The notes below the pieces were generated by a model that saw only the letters and a list, made by a program, of their open reading frames with translations, did no database searches and was not told the DNA's origin. The translations under genes and the position numbers were made by a program. Shown here piece by piece: positions 9,110-18,734 of a stretch of 64,000 bases of DNA (position 1 is its first letter; each line of letters opens with the position of its first letter). The DNA is from Shewanella polaris (GTDB lineage Bacteria; Pseudomonadota; Gammaproteobacteria; Enterobacterales; Shewanellaceae): assembly GCF_006385555.1 (NCBI RefSeq), contig NZ_CP041036.1, positions 2,480,001-2,544,000 on the forward strand. The letters are read 5' to 3'.

Positions 9110-11646
9110 CATTTTTAGAGCAATTAGATAAAGGCACATTGTGGCATTCTCCAGGTGGGATCCACCCGCCTGAGCTTAAAACATTATCTAATCAAACAGC
9201 AATTTCATCTCTTCCCTTATTGTCTCGGTTTATTGTGCCGGTTCCGCTTGTGGGCCAACAAGCAACACTCAGTGTCAAGGTGGGGGACAAAGTATTAAAA
9301 GGCCAAAGACTCACTGATGGAGTTGGATTTACTTATTTGCCCGTCCATTCCCCTAGCTCAGGAACCGTGGTTGCAATTGAACAACATACCAGTAATCATC
9401 CGTCTTCATTGCCCGTGTTGAGCTGTATTATTGAAGCTGATGGTCAAGATACTTGGTGTGAACTCGAAGCAAATCAATTAGAGCAACTGTCAAAGACGGC
9501 TATTTTAGAGAAAATAAAACAAGCCGGTATTGCAGGTATGGGCGGCGCAGCGTTTCCTAGCCATGTAAAACTAAACCCTGCCAGTGAAATCGACTTAGTT
9601 ATTATTAATGGTGTTGAGTGCGAACCCTACATCAGCGCTGACGACAGATTAATGCGTGAGCACAGCGATGAAATTTTAGCGGGTGTGAGTATTATTGAGC
9701 ATTTGCTTAATCCACAGCGCATCGTCATTGCCATTGAAGACAATAAACCAGAAGCCGCACAGGCAATGCAATCAGCTATCACGCGTAGTTCATTGCCTAA
9801 TGACATGGTTCGGGTCACGGTTATTCCGACCAAATACCCATCTGGTGGCGAGAAGCAACTGATTCAAATTATTACCGGCAAAGAAGTCCCAAGTGGTGCC
9901 ATTCCTTCCCAACTTGGTATTGTTATGCATAACGTTGGGACCGCCTATGCCATCCAGGATGCGGTATTACACGGTAAACCACTGATTGAGCGCGTAGTAA
10001 CGTTAACGGGTGAGCGCGTCGATAAACCAGGGAACTACTGGCTTAGAATAGGCACAACGGTAGCTGACGCCCTCGGTCAAGTCAGCTTCAAGCCAGAACG
10101 CTCACAAAAAGTCATCGTGGGCGGCCCTATGATGGGATACGCATTAGCCGATCTTGATGTGCCTATATTAAAAGGCACCAATTGTTTACTGGCACCAAGC
10201 AAAGCTGAAATAGCCCCTGATCAAGATGAAAAGGCCTGTATTCGTTGTGGAGAGTGCGCTATTGCCTGCCCTGCATTGTTGTTACCACAACAATTATTCT
10301 GGCATGCAAAAGCAGAGGAATACGATAAAGCTGCGAGCTTTAACTTAAAAGACTGTATTGAATGTGGTTGTTGCAGCTATGTATGCCCAAGTGATATTCC
10401 TTTGGTTGAATACTATCGCGTCGCGAAATCAGCGTTAAAAAATAGCGCCGAAGAAAAAGTTCAAGCCGAAAAAGCCAAGCTTCGATTTGAAACTCGCTTA
10501 CAACGACTTGAAGATGAAAAAAATGCGCGTGAAGAAAAATCCAAGCAAGCTGCCGCCAAACGCCAAGCAAATATGAAATCTGGTGATAAAGATGCTGTTG
10601 CAGCAGCCATGGCACGTATTGCCGCTAAAAAAGCACAAGATGCAACAATAGGATCAGATGCTGTAGTAACGCCAAGCATCAACACAGAAAAAGTAGCAAT
10701 CGACAGTTCAAACACTAAGAAAGCTGCTGTTAGTGCTGCCATTGAGCGCGCTAAAGCGAAAAAAGCGGCATTGGCAGCACAATCACAGCAGAGTGAACAA
10801 GATACGGTGGTGAGTGTAACTGATGGATCTGCTGATGAAAGTATTGACCCTATCAATGGCAAGAAAGCACAAATTGCGGCGGCTGTTGCACGAGCTAAAG
10901 CGAAGAAAGCAGCCTTAGCTAATGAGTCTACTCAGCCAGATAGCATGGCAGTGGATGATGCAAATAAACCATTAAATGAAACGAATACCACAGAAACAGC
11001 AGCCCCAGGTGATGACAAAAAGGCTAAAATTGCTGCCGCAGTTGCTAAGGCAAAAGCAAAAAAAGCAGCTTTAGCTAATGAGTCAGCCCCGACATCATCG
11101 AAACTGGACAGCGATAAAACCACCAAGGCATCAACCGATGCTGAAGTTATCGATACAAGCGCCCCTGGTGATGACAAAAAAGCGAGGATTGCTGCCGCAG
11201 TCGCTAAAGCTAAAGCAAAAAAAGCGGCTTTAGCTAATGAGTCAGCCCCGATATCAGCAGTTCTAAACAACAATACTACTATCCAGACATCAACTAAAGT
11301 TGAAGTTATTGATACAAGCGACCCTATCGATGACAAAAAAGCGAGGATTGCTGCCGCAGTGGCTAAAGCTAAAGCCAAAAAAGCAGCTTTAGCTAATGAG
11401 TCAACCCCGACGTCATCGGAACCTGACAGTGATAAAACCACCGAGACATCAACCGATGCTGAAGTTATCGATACAAGCGACCCTGTCGATGACACGGTAA
11501 TAGAGGATAAAATTAACACACCGTCCGTAGTTGAAGACCTTAATTCAACCAATCCTGTCGATGATAAAAAAGCTAAGATTGCCGCCGCAGTTGCCAAAGC
11601 AAAAGCTAAAAAGCTGGCAAACAGTGCTAAGCAAGAGGAACAATAA
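9103..11646 (+). CDS. rsxC: Electron transport complex subunit RsxC with extended Ala/Lys repeat tail
   Basis: 847 residues, longer than the roughly 740 of the E. coli protein. It starts at GTG 9103, preceded by a strong AGGAGG ribosome-binding site at 9090-9095. The N-terminal 440 residues are the canonical NADH/FMN-binding module with a GxGGAAFPS-type loop ([10 protein letters not shown]) and two 4Fe-4S motifs ([12 protein letters not shown] and [12 protein letters not shown]). From about residue 545 to the end the protein is built of six copies of a [23 protein letters not shown] unit separated by Asp/Ser/Thr-rich linkers. This predicts charged alanine-rich helices. Such tails vary in repeat number between strains in gammaproteobacteria. 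It is positioned between rsxB and rsxD, three bases from rsxD. Confidence 0.97.
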   Translation: MLTFLEQLDKGTLWHSPGGIHPPELKTLSNQTAISSLPLLSRFIVPVPLVGQQATLSVKVGDKVLKGQRLTDGVGFTYLPVHSPSSGTVVAIEQHTSNHPSSLPVLSCIIEADGQDTWCELEANQLEQLSKTAILEKIKQAGIAGMGGAAFPSHVKLNPASEIDLVIINGVECEPYISADDRLMREHSDEILAGVSIIEHLLNPQRIVIAIEDNKPEAAQAMQSAITRSSLPNDMVRVTVIPTKYPSGGEKQLIQIITGKEVPSGAIPSQLGIVMHNVGTAYAIQDAVLHGKPLIERVVTLTGERVDKPGNYWLRIGTTVADALGQVSFKPERSQKVIVGGPMMGYALADLDVPILKGTNCLLAPSKAEIAPDQDEKACIRCGECAIACPALLLPQQLFWHAKAEEYDKAASFNLKDCIECGCCSYVCPSDIPLVEYYRVAKSALKNSAEEKVQAEKAKLRFETRLQRLEDEKNAREEKSKQAAAKRQANMKSGDKDAVAAAMARIAAKKAQDATIGSDAVVTPSINTEKVAIDSSNTKKAAVSAAIERAKAKKAALAAQSQQSEQDTVVSVTDGSADESIDPINGKKAQIAAAVARAKAKKAALANESTQPDSMAVDDANKPLNETNTTETAAPGDDKKAKIAAAVAKAKAKKAALANESAPTSSKLDSDKTTKASTDAEVIDTSAPGDDKKARIAAAVAKAKAKKAALANESAPISAVLNNNTTIQTSTKVEVIDTSDPIDDKKARIAAAVAKAKAKKAALANESTPTSSEPDSDKTTETSTDAEVIDTSDPVDDTVIEDKINTPSVVEDLNSTNPVDDKKAKIAAAVAKAKAKKLANSAKQEEQ
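10727..11634 (+). repeat. Tandem repeat region within rsxC
   Basis: Six in-frame repeats encode KKA(A/Q/K/R)(V/I)-rich helices ending AKAKKAALA; four of them are also highly similar at DNA level, including a shared GAAGTTATCGATACAAGCG linker. DNA-level identity suggests recent unequal exchange and makes this a likely site of length variation and of assembly error. A long open frame on the opposite strand here is a by-product of the repeats. Confidence 0.85.
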
Positions 11647-11648
11647 CT

Positions 11649-12701
11649 ATGGCATTTAAAATTGCCTCATCTCCACATGTCGGCACAACATTGCACACCA
11701 ATACGGTGATGAAACGTGTCGCGTTATGCCTTCTTCCAGGTATTGCTGTACAAAGTTATTATTTTGGTTATGGGACCTTAGTACAATTATTGCTCGCCAT
11801 TACTGTGGCTTATTTAGCAGAAGCAGCAGTGATGAAATTACGCAATAAAAATGTTATTGCCACGTTAACCGATAATAGTGCATTAGTTACCGCAAGCTTA
11901 CTCGCGATAGCGATTCCACCTTTAGCACCTTGGTGGATGATTGTCATCGGAACATTGTTCGCCATCGTTATCGTTAAACAACTATATGGTGGATTGGGAA
12001 ATAATGTCTTTAATCCAGCAATGGCCGCATACGTTTTGTTGTTGATTTCATTTCCGGTGCAAATGACCTCATGGGTTGCACCACAAACATTAAGCTTACA
12101 TAGTGCGGATATATTGCATACGTTCAACAGCATCTTTCAACTAAATAGTGGCTATGCTGCAGATTTTTTCCATTTGGCGACTGATGGCACCACCATGGCA
12201 ACGCCGCTAGACACATTAAAAACAGACCTATCTATGGGGCTAACCACAACAGAAAGTATGACTAAGACGATCTTCTCTGGCAGTGTTGGCGAAGGTTGGT
12301 TTTGGGTTAATTTAGCCTACCTGATAGGTGGACTAATAATGCTAAAGCTTAAGGTTATCCGCTGGCAAATCAGTGGATCAATTTTGGTTAGTTTGTTTAT
12401 TTGCGCCAGTATTGGCTTTTTAATGAGTCCGGACACCTTCGTTAGCCCAATGATGCATTTATTTTCAGGTGGGACAATGCTTGCCGCTTTTTTCATTGCT
12501 ACCGATCCGGTTACAGCTGCTACTAGTACTCGCGGCAGGCTTATTTTTGGTGCAATGATTGGTTTACTCATATACCTAATCCGTACCTTTGGTGGTTATC
12601 CTGATGCCGTTGCATTTGCAGTATTACTCGCCAATATGTGCGCGCCATTTATTGATTATTATGTTCGTCCACGCAGTTATGGCCATCGAGCAGGAAATTA
12701 A
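11649..12701 (+). CDS. rsxD: Electron transport complex subunit RsxD
   Basis: 350-residue inner-membrane subunit with about nine or ten TM helices. The segment [13 protein letters not shown] (about residue 179) matches the site where FMN is covalently attached through a threonine in RsxD/RnfD. Length equals the family norm. It starts three bases after rsxC and is followed two bases later by rsxG. Confidence 0.97.
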   Translation: MAFKIASSPHVGTTLHTNTVMKRVALCLLPGIAVQSYYFGYGTLVQLLLAITVAYLAEAAVMKLRNKNVIATLTDNSALVTASLLAIAIPPLAPWWMIVIGTLFAIVIVKQLYGGLGNNVFNPAMAAYVLLLISFPVQMTSWVAPQTLSLHSADILHTFNSIFQLNSGYAADFFHLATDGTTMATPLDTLKTDLSMGLTTTESMTKTIFSGSVGEGWFWVNLAYLIGGLIMLKLKVIRWQISGSILVSLFICASIGFLMSPDTFVSPMMHLFSGGTMLAAFFIATDPVTAATSTRGRLIFGAMIGLLIYLIRTFGGYPDAVAFAVLLANMCAPFIDYYVRPRSYGHRAGN

Positions 12702-12703
12702 CT

Positions 12704-13351
12704 ATGTCTATTTTAACAACTAACCCTATGGTTAAAAATGGTCTGTTACTCGGGCTATTTGCCTTATGCTGTACTGGGCTTGTTGCATGGGTGAATGCGT
12801 TAACCAGTGACACCATATTATTACAACAACAAAAACAACTAACCTTAATTTTAAATCAAATTATTCCAACTGAATTACACGATAATGTGCTCAGTGAACA
12901 GTGTATTTTCGTTAATTCACCTGAATTATTAGGCACTAAAAGCGACCTACCCGCCTATATAGCCTATAAAGACAAATCTCCTGTTGCAATCGCTATTGAA
13001 GCCATAGCTCCTGATGGGTATAACGGCGCGATAAAACTGATTATCGGTGTAGATAATCAAGGAGTCGTTTTGGGTGTACGTACGCTTTCGCATCAAGAAA
13101 CCCCGGGGTTAGGTGATAAAATTGATCTACGAAAATCTGATTGGGTAACCCATTTCACGGGTAAATTATTTAAAGACAATCTCAACATCTGGAAAGTGAA
13201 AAAAGATGGTGGCCAGTTTGATCAATTTACCGGAGCAACTATTACACCGCGAGCCTATGTAAAAGCGGTTGCTAATGCGCTGACATATGTTGAGCAACAT
13301 CGTCTAACACTTTACCAAAGTCATTATACCTGTGAGGCCAACCATGAGTAA
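12704..13351 (+). CDS. rsxG: Electron transport complex subunit RsxG
   Basis: 215 residues with one N-terminal TM helix (about 12-32) and a periplasmic FMN-binding domain. The covalent flavinylation motif is FTGATITP (about residues 176-183), with the second threonine as the expected FMN-phosphoester site. The [11 protein letters not shown] motif is typical of the fold. The stop codon overlaps the rsxE start by eight bases. Confidence 0.97.
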   Translation: MSILTTNPMVKNGLLLGLFALCCTGLVAWVNALTSDTILLQQQKQLTLILNQIIPTELHDNVLSEQCIFVNSPELLGTKSDLPAYIAYKDKSPVAIAIEAIAPDGYNGAIKLIIGVDNQGVVLGVRTLSHQETPGLGDKIDLRKSDWVTHFTGKLFKDNLNIWKVKKDGGQFDQFTGATITPRAYVKAVANALTYVEQHRLTLYQSHYTCEANHE

Positions 13352-14039
13352 CTATCGTGAAATCGCTGCACAAGGCTTGTGGAAAAATAACCCAGGATTA
13401 GTTCAACTGCTTGGCTTATGTCCCTTGCTTGCTGTTACCGCAACCATCACCAATGCATTAGGTTTGGGGGTTGCAACACTGTTGGTATTGATAGGCTCTA
13501 ATATTTTAGTGTCATTGGTACGTGATTTTGTTCCTAAAGAAATTCGGATCCCCGTTTTTGTGATGATCATTGCGGCACTCGTTACTTGTGTGCAATTACT
13601 GATCAACGCTTATGCCTATAACTTGTACTTATCATTGGGTATTTTCTTACCTCTGATTGTGACTAACTGCGTCATCATCGGCCGTGCTGAAGCATTTGCT
13701 TCTCGTAATTCTTTAGCTCATTCGGCATTCGATGGATTAATGATGGGATTAGGCTTTACCGCGGTTTTGGTGGTGTTAGGCGCCAGTCGTGAATTGCTCG
13801 GTCAAGGTACTCTATTTGGTGGGGCGGATTTATTATTAGGTGATTGGGCCAGCGTGCTAACCATACATGTATGGCATGTAGATACGCCCTTCTTATTAGC
13901 GATGTTACCGCCTGGGGCATTTATTGGCATGGGATTACTAATTGCCCTTAAAAATGTCATCGATAGTCGCGTAAAAGCCAGACAGCCTAAAGCTGAAAGT
14001 GTTGGTGTTACGCGCGCACGGATCACCAAAGTAAGCTAA
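13344..14039 (+). CDS. rsxE: Electron transport complex subunit RsxE
   Basis: 231 residues from the ATG at 13344 ([16 protein letters not shown]), which aligns with the known N-terminus; an in-frame GTG at 13332 would add four residues and is less likely. Six TM helices, paralogous to RsxA. Last gene of the operon; nth follows 51 bp later in the same direction, as in many gammaproteobacteria, and may be co-transcribed because no terminator is visible in between. Confidence 0.97.
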   Translation: MSNYREIAAQGLWKNNPGLVQLLGLCPLLAVTATITNALGLGVATLLVLIGSNILVSLVRDFVPKEIRIPVFVMIIAALVTCVQLLINAYAYNLYLSLGIFLPLIVTNCVIIGRAEAFASRNSLAHSAFDGLMMGLGFTAVLVVLGASRELLGQGTLFGGADLLLGDWASVLTIHVWHVDTPFLLAMLPPGAFIGMGLLIALKNVIDSRVKARQPKAESVGVTRARITKVS

Positions 14040-14090
14040 CGATAATCCGTTGTTACTCATTGTTAATTAACCCTACATTGACCGATTATT

Positions 14091-14717
14091 ATGAATAAAG
14101 ATAAACGAATTCAAATCCTTAAAAGATTAAGAGACAATAATCCAAAGCCTGAAACCGAATTGAACTTTTCAAGTCCGTTTGAGTTACTCGTAGCTGTCAC
14201 GTTATCAGCACAAGCGACTGATGTCAGTGTCAATAAGGCGACCGCCAAACTATTTCCAGTTGCTAATACACCTCAAGCCATATTCGACTTAGGGGTTGAC
14301 GGTCTTAAACAATACATAAAAACCATTGGTTTATACAATAACAAAGCCGTTAATGTCATTAACGCTTGTAAAATGTTGATTGATTTACATGCAGGTGAAG
14401 TACCAGAAAATCGTGAAGCACTAGAGGCTTTACCAGGCGTAGGTCGCAAAACAGCAAACGTAGTACTCAACACAGCATTTGGCTGGCCTACCATTGCAGT
14501 TGATACTCATATATTTAGAGTTGCTAATCGGACTAAGTTTGCCCCAGGAAAGAATGTCGATCAAGTCGAGCAGAAGATGTTAAAAGTGGTGCCGAGTGAA
14601 TTTAAAGTAGATGTACATCACTGGTTTATTTTACAAGGACGATATACTTGTTTAGCCAGAAAGCCACGATGTGGTAGCTGTATAATTGAAGATTTATGTG
14701 AGTTCTCTGGAAAATAA
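14091..14717 (+). CDS. nth: Endonuclease III (DNA glycosylase/AP lyase)
   Basis: 208 residues, close to the 211 of E. coli Nth. It has the helix-hairpin-helix LPGVGRKTANVV (catalytic Lys120-equivalent in GRKTA), the catalytic Asp in AVDTHIFRVANR, and the C-terminal 4Fe-4S loop C-x6-C-x2-C-x5-C (CLARKPRCGSCIIEDLC). It removes oxidised pyrimidines in base excision repair. It is the last core gene before the accessory region. Confidence 0.98.
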   Translation: MNKDKRIQILKRLRDNNPKPETELNFSSPFELLVAVTLSAQATDVSVNKATAKLFPVANTPQAIFDLGVDGLKQYIKTIGLYNNKAVNVINACKMLIDLHAGEVPENREALEALPGVGRKTANVVLNTAFGWPTIAVDTHIFRVANRTKFAPGKNVDQVEQKMLKVVPSEFKVDVHHWFILQGRYTCLARKPRCGSCIIEDLCEFSGK

Positions 14718-14848
14718 TATTTGTAAAGAATAAAACTATCTCAATACCACGTAGTTGTTAGGTCATAAGTCATTTTTATACTTTTCAGCTTTACAAAATT
14801 TGAAATGCACATATAGTTAATTTATGTTCTTTCTCATTTGATTTTGTA

Positions 14849-15040
14849 ATGGATAAAATACAGATTAGAGTTTTTAAAGATATAGCCGGCTCACCTTTTC
14901 CCGTAGTGGTTAGAAACGGTATATTCCCAGCCTGTTTGTATCTAAACGCATATCTTAACGGAAATCATAACTCCCCACTTACTCAGAGTATATCAACACA
15001 AACTCCAGCTTTTAATACTCTGGAAAATCTTTCTTTTTAA
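14849..15040 (+). pseudogene. Tyrosine-recombinase-like N-terminal fragment
   Basis: A 63-codon frame starting MDKIQIRVFKDIAGSPFPVV with VVRNGIFPACLYLNAYLN after it. The opening (basic strand, PFPVVV, FP..YL.AYL) resembles the N-terminal arm and SAM-like start of phage-type tyrosine recombinases. I recognise it only by pattern. The frame then runs antisense into the 3' end of the neighbouring minus-strand gene and stops, so any recombinase is truncated before its catalytic domain. No clear ribosome-binding site is present. It would mark the junction between the core chromosome (nth) and the accessory region. It could also be a chance ORF. Confidence 0.35.
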
Positions 15041-15257
15041 ATTTACATTGGCGCAATAACCAATGTAAGCAAGGTTCATTTTTGCTTATAGTTTTAAAAG
15101 ATTTTCCACACAGATAGCAAATATCTTGCTCATAGCCAACTTTGAAAGCATAAGCTTGCTTTATATGCTCTTCTTCTTGGCGTTGATTCATTTCCTCAAT
15201 GTGTTCAGGAGACATTGAATCAAATATTTTCTTATACTGCATTGTATTGCGATGCAT
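15012..15257 (-). CDS. Small cysteine-containing protein of unknown function (cassette gene)
   Basis: 81 residues, start supported by GGAGGC six bases before the ATG. The C-terminal half holds CYLCGKSF and then CLHWLLRQC, giving a C-x2-C-x(n)-C-x6-C pattern that could bind one zinc ion; this is inference. Its start lies 17 bp inside from an attC site (15274-15346), as expected for the first gene of an integron cassette, but no attC follows its stop codon. The array appears truncated at this end. I do not recognise the family. Confidence 0.65.
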   Translation of the reverse strand: MHRNTMQYKKIFDSMSPEHIEEMNQRQEEEHIKQAYAFKVGYEQDICYLCGKSFKTISKNEPCLHWLLRQCKFKKKDFPEY

Positions 15258-15273
15258 TAAAGCCTCCAGTAAA

Positions 15274-15346
15274 ATTTAACGCTTGCAACAGCAACAAGTT
15301 AAGAGCCTAAGCGATTAATTTGTCTGTCTACTTGCTCTTGTTAAGC
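15274..15346 (-). repeat. attC site 1 (integron recombination site)
   Basis: On the minus strand the site opens with R''-box GCTTAAC (plus 15340-15346) and closes with R'-box GTTAAAT (plus 15274-15280), both perfect matches to RYYYAAC and GTTRRRY. Inner arms AAGAGCAAG and CTTGTTGCT are complementary with mismatches. The stop codon of the adjoining gene lies inside the R'' box, which is usual for cassette genes. Length 73 bp. Confidence 0.8.
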
Positions 15347-16372
15347 ATCGCTACGTACGACTGCACTCATTAATTGTCTCAATAAAAGAAAATCGTCCGG
15401 TGCAATAATATCCATCATTCCTGTTCTAGGATCTACAAAGTATTGAGCTACTCGTTCATGATTAAAAGTACTTACATCTAAAGGGTGCTCTGCAAATGGG
15501 TTGTGTAAAATATGTAATCCATCTGCAATATCTTCTACATAATCGGCTTTCATAGAATTACGCATCTCTGGGAAGATACTGTCATCAACAGGTAAATGAC
15601 TAGTATGATAGACGGTTTGAGCACTCGGATTATCTGCCAAAGCACGAATTTTACCCCAAGTAGCTAAAGAACTATAAATTACAGCGCTAACATCGTTGAA
15701 TTCATCCGTGGTGAAAAGACCTAATGGTATTGTGGCACTTTCATTTTTTATCACAGCATCAACTGGATATTTAATTAATTCATTAGCACCAGTTGCAATC
15801 GTTGTTTCCTCATCAACATATAGGCCATATAAGACTGCGACAATTGCTCTATTTATAGCATAGTGTGAATAAGGACGATCAAAAGATGCCAAACCAATAA
15901 CATAGGGTTTATCTTTTACATGTTCTAGTTTGGAGTAACTAGTTCGATATTTTTTTATTTTGGACGAAAGGCTATTAGATATTCGAATTGCTGATTGTTG
16001 ATTGAAAGTAGCAAAATCCGTTGGCGCAAATTTTTGAGAATGACCTGCAGGTCCTTCTCCGCCTTGGGGTGGTGCTGCAATTGTTGCTTCTAGAACAATA
16101 GGCCTGTCTAATTCAGTTACAAAATCTGGAGCATACTTGGAAAAATCCGTATTAGCGCCAAGTTCATTTAAAAATGCATTAAGATACAATTCCCACATAG
16201 ACGATTCGAAAGTAGTTTGGAGCTCATACACAAACTTCCCATCTCTATCTTCAAAACCTTTAGCCCATGAGTTTAAAACTTCTCGTTCAGGTCCGTATTG
16301 TTTCTGAAGCATCATTTTAAATATTGGGTGTAATTTTTCATCATCTGCTATAGGTGTAAATAAATCCATCAT
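15341..16372 (-). CDS. Cassette protein, possible PD-(D/E)XK nuclease-like fold
   Basis: 343 residues, no family recognised with certainty. The segment WELYLNAFLNELGAN (E61), then APDF (D83), then VLEATIA (E95-A-T97) has the spacing of a PD-(D/E)XK-type active site (E ... PDF ... ExT), as seen in restriction-endonuclease-like proteins. The usual lysine is replaced by threonine, so this is a tentative reading. There is no signal peptide or TM helix. The gene starts 23 bp from attC 2 and ends inside attC 1, so it is one complete integron cassette. Confidence 0.75.
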   Translation of the reverse strand: MMDLFTPIADDEKLHPIFKMMLQKQYGPEREVLNSWAKGFEDRDGKFVYELQTTFESSMWELYLNAFLNELGANTDFSKYAPDFVTELDRPIVLEATIAAPPQGGEGPAGHSQKFAPTDFATFNQQSAIRISNSLSSKIKKYRTSYSKLEHVKDKPYVIGLASFDRPYSHYAINRAIVAVLYGLYVDEETTIATGANELIKYPVDAVIKNESATIPLGLFTTDEFNDVSAVIYSSLATWGKIRALADNPSAQTVYHTSHLPVDDSIFPEMRNSMKADYVEDIADGLHILHNPFAEHPLDVSTFNHERVAQYFVDPRTGMMDIIAPDDFLLLRQLMSAVVRSDA

Positions 16373-16394
16373 AACCCCACGATATTGATGCGCT

Positions 16395-16454
16395 GCTTAA
16401 CGTTTTAGTATTTATGCGCTGCGCTGTTTGCAGGGCATAAATCGCTTGTAGGAC
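16395..16454 (-). repeat. attC site 2
   Basis: 60-bp site on the minus strand. R' is GTTAAGC (plus 16395-16401). R'' is GTCCTAC (plus 16448-16454), one mismatch from consensus. The arms AAGCGATTTATGC and GCATAAATACTAAAAC pair around a short loop. It belongs to the same sub-family as the sites at 20050, 22643, 23807 and 26933. Confidence 0.8.
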
Positions 16455-16610
16455 TTGGCCGCTGCCACATCCATGTAAACGGGTATAAATGATGCTATAT
16501 GAATTTGGATTTTTGCGGTAGCTGTTTTTTATACGGCTTGATAGGTAATTGCTTGATATCGTTTTAGCTTTACAATTCGATTAGGCGCACTTTTGGCTGA
16601 TTAATGATCT
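16455..16610 (-). repeat. Conserved non-coding segment next to attC 2 (copy A)
   Basis: About 155 bp directly abutting attC 2 recur next to the attC sites at 20050 (copy B) and 22643 (copy C). Shared blocks include GCCGCTGCCACATCC, ATGATGCTATA, AGCTGTTTTTTATAC and TTGATAT-GTTTTAGCTTT. No ORF is conserved in it. It lies between the stop of the upstream cassette gene and its attC. Confidence 0.75.
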
Positions 16611-16784
16611 TGATTTACGACGCCTCAACCCTATATATCAACATTTAGACTGAGCTAACTCTTAACATTAGTAAATATTATTCAAAAAGCAGGCATGCAT
16701 TAGTTTAATCAAGTATTCTCGAATCAAGTTTTGCCCCCCCCAATTGCCCACTAAAATCCATGCACAATGGCTAGGTTCTGCGCC

Positions 16785-16841
16785 TGAACCAGACTAGGCA
16801 AGTCTGGTTCAGTGAATCAGTCTGTCTTAGAGTGATTCACT
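16785..16841. other. Two consecutive hairpins in a cassette 3' region
   Basis: TGAACCAGAC / GTCTGGTTCA (10-bp perfect stem, 7-nt loop) is followed immediately by AGTGAATCA / TGATTCACT (9-bp perfect stem). They lie in the roughly 490-bp untranslated region between the gene at 16947-17447 and attC 2. They may terminate or stabilise the cassette transcript; no strong T-tract is present on the minus strand. Confidence 0.5.
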
Positions 16842-16946
16842 GGCTCATTTTTGGACAGAAATGGGCTAGTGCAAAGAGTCTAAAGGTAGGTCGTGGGATT
16901 TATGAATATATGGTAATCAAATAAAGTTTACACTGAACCAAATATT

Positions 16947-17447
16947 TTAACCGTTTATCAACCCAATCCTATCGGCATTTTGTATAAATATGGTCGCGTC
17001 ATCGTCAGACAATAGTTCTAGTGAGGTATACTCTACACCCATTTCGATTAGCTTATGATTTTGCCCAATTAAATAAGCCGTACCACGATCAAATCTCTCT
17101 TCAAAGAGGGTCTGAATATGAGGTGAAGCTGCTGTTGAAAAGACTGTTCGAAATATTGATAAATCAAAAATCAAATCGTCAACTTCAACCCAAGCGTGAC
17201 CATCCCATTGTGCGATTAATCCTGACTTTTGATTTAGTTTTGGTTTAATAGGGTGATGAGCAAATATTTTAGAACCTGCGACAGACAAACTTCCCGTCAC
17301 AAATCGAGTCGCTACAGGCAAATGGTCATTAATCATTGCTGCTAGGATGGCGCTCATATACAAACAGCTACCATCTACTGGTTTGAAGTTTTGAGTTATG
17401 TTTTCAGCCATATATAGAACTTCTTGTACTAATTCGTTTTGTGTCAT
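16947..17447 (-). CDS. Transglutaminase/NlpC-like cassette protein
   Basis: 166 residues. A candidate Cys-His-Asp triad is visible: C28 in GSCLYMSAIL at a helix start, H84 in WDGHAWVEVDD and D95 in LIFDLS. This order and spacing are those of small papain-like transglutaminase-fold proteins, which are common in integron cassettes. The substrate is unknown. A second, shorter protein of the same plan is encoded at 19633-20037. The gene starts at the edge of attC 3 and is followed by a long untranslated stretch and attC 2. Confidence 0.7.
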   Translation of the reverse strand: MTQNELVQEVLYMAENITQNFKPVDGSCLYMSAILAAMINDHLPVATRFVTGSLSVAGSKIFAHHPIKPKLNQKSGLIAQWDGHAWVEVDDLIFDLSIFRTVFSTAASPHIQTLFEERFDRGTAYLIGQNHKLIEMGVEYTSLELLSDDDATIFIQNADRIGLING

Positions 17448-17554
17448 TTAAACTCCAAACCCAATAAACCGTTGACGCTGCCAGTACGCGCAGCTTTGCC
17501 GTGTAAAAGTGGAGCCGAAATGAAAAACTGGCGCCGTGTTTGGCTTCGTTAAGC
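17446..17554 (-). repeat. attC site 3 (long, degenerate R')
   Basis: 109 bp. On the minus strand R'' is GCTTAAC (plus 17548-17554) and contains the stop codon of the next gene. The outer arm GTTTGGCTTCGTTAAGC is mirrored at the other end by GTTTGGAG-TTTAAAT, so R' is degenerate (one extra T). The internal arms GGCGCCAG and CTGGCAGC also pair. Lengths of 57-141 bp are normal for attC. Confidence 0.55.
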
Positions 17555-18400
17555 GACGCCATAGAACTCCGGTTCCCAGAACTCTAGTGGAATCTTTGCT
17601 TCAATTGCCTCGATTTCGTCCATTAAATGATCAAGTACATTTCTTTTTTCGAGCTTGCCTGCGCACCAAACTATGTATCCAAGATCATTGATTGAATCCA
17701 CCGATCTTGCAGCATCTAGGATAAAATCGTCACTAATATCTTTGCTTGCCGCAACACAAGCAGATAAATAAGAAACAGGCCTCTCCGTTTTTATAAATTC
17801 AACCTTTGAGAAGTCAAACTTAGCCACACGCTTCAAAGCAACATAGCGAATATAGGATTTGACGTGCGCTGAAGCCCATATAGCGGGGAAAAGCTGAGCT
17901 AGCTGTTCGTCTGATCCATGCTTTACTAGCACATCCAACGAACCAGCATCTCCAAATGTAGACCACGAATTTAGCAGCAGGGTTTCTAAGTCTGGGTCAT
18001 AGTGCACTGCGGTAAGGGCAAATGCTCGTTTCCTGTCGAGAATGCCATGCGATAGAATCTGCCACTCGATAAAAGTCTTTATTTTGTCTTGGCTATACAA
18101 CGTTGAGAGCTCTTTGATTGCCGTGCCTAGAGATATTCGGTGGCGGCCCTCCGCTCCGTAGAAATCTTGCATAAGCTTATCTAAAAACCAGGGCGGAATT
18201 TTATCTTGGTTTGCACCTGCCCTATTTTTTAAATGCCTGACTATCTTGTTTCGAATGCCTGTGTTGTTCAAGTGCTCAAAGTACAAGCTACAAAGATCAT
18301 CACATTTGATGGTCAGATAGAAGGCATATTCTAGCCTATCCCGACTTCTGGCTGTGCATGCACTAAGCCTTACTTGTAATTCTGAGATGTAATTTTCCAT
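17549..18400 (-). CDS. Helical cassette protein of unknown function
   Basis: 283 residues, predicted almost entirely helical, with HEAT-like helical pairs in the second half (blocks such as DAGSLDVLVKHGSDEQLAQLF and SYIRYVALKRVAKF). No catalytic motif, signal peptide or TM helix. Not recognised as a named family. It ends inside attC 3; its upstream attC is apparently disrupted by the 257-bp repeat copy at 18478-18734. Codon use looks less AT-rich than its cassette neighbours, consistent with separate origins of the cassettes. Confidence 0.7.
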   Translation of the reverse strand: MENYISELQVRLSACTARSRDRLEYAFYLTIKCDDLCSLYFEHLNNTGIRNKIVRHLKNRAGANQDKIPPWFLDKLMQDFYGAEGRHRISLGTAIKELSTLYSQDKIKTFIEWQILSHGILDRKRAFALTAVHYDPDLETLLLNSWSTFGDAGSLDVLVKHGSDEQLAQLFPAIWASAHVKSYIRYVALKRVAKFDFSKVEFIKTERPVSYLSACVAASKDISDDFILDAARSVDSINDLGYIVWCAGKLEKRNVLDHLMDEIEAIEAKIPLEFWEPEFYGVA

Positions 18401-18477
18401 TTTATATCTGGCCTCACTTTACATTTGTATAGTGCGAATGCGCGCTTACTTACCTCATTAGAACAGTAAAAATGCGT

Positions 18478-18734
18478 TGTAAGACGACAACTAGAAAGCC
18501 AACTTAGCGTCAATTAAAATACGCCTCATAGGTCATTATTTCATCAGGCCCTTATATCATCAAGGACAAGCCATACTGGTACTCGCTACGCTCGCATCCT
18601 TGACAATACAAGGCCTGAAGAAGATTGGTTTAGTATGAGGTGTATGGATCACCCTGCGAAGTTCACAACCCATATAGCTCAAATAATAGACGCCCTAATT
18701 GACGCGACATCTATGTGTTAATTGACGCGATATA
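18478..18734 (-). mobile_element. MITE-like element, copy 1
   Basis: 257 bp with no ORF, repeated in inverted orientation at 23108-23364 with about ten differences by eye. It carries inverted GCGTCAATTA / TAATTGACGC sequences near its ends (18507-18516 and 18696-18705). A second AATTGACGCGA lies 20 bp further out at 18720-18730, so one end has two direct copies of the motif, as in transposon ends with tandem transposase sites. Lack of a coding region and presence of inverted terminal motifs fit a non-autonomous element. No target-site duplication could be defined. Confidence 0.65.

Noticed and set aside
10932..11597. 221-codon antisense frame inside rsxC
   Set aside because: A by-product of the Ala/Lys repeat codons of rsxC; it mirrors the repeat period and lacks a start signal.
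18478..18734. The 257-bp repeat as an insertion sequence
   Set aside because: It has no transposase-coding capacity in any frame, so only a non-autonomous element is supportable.
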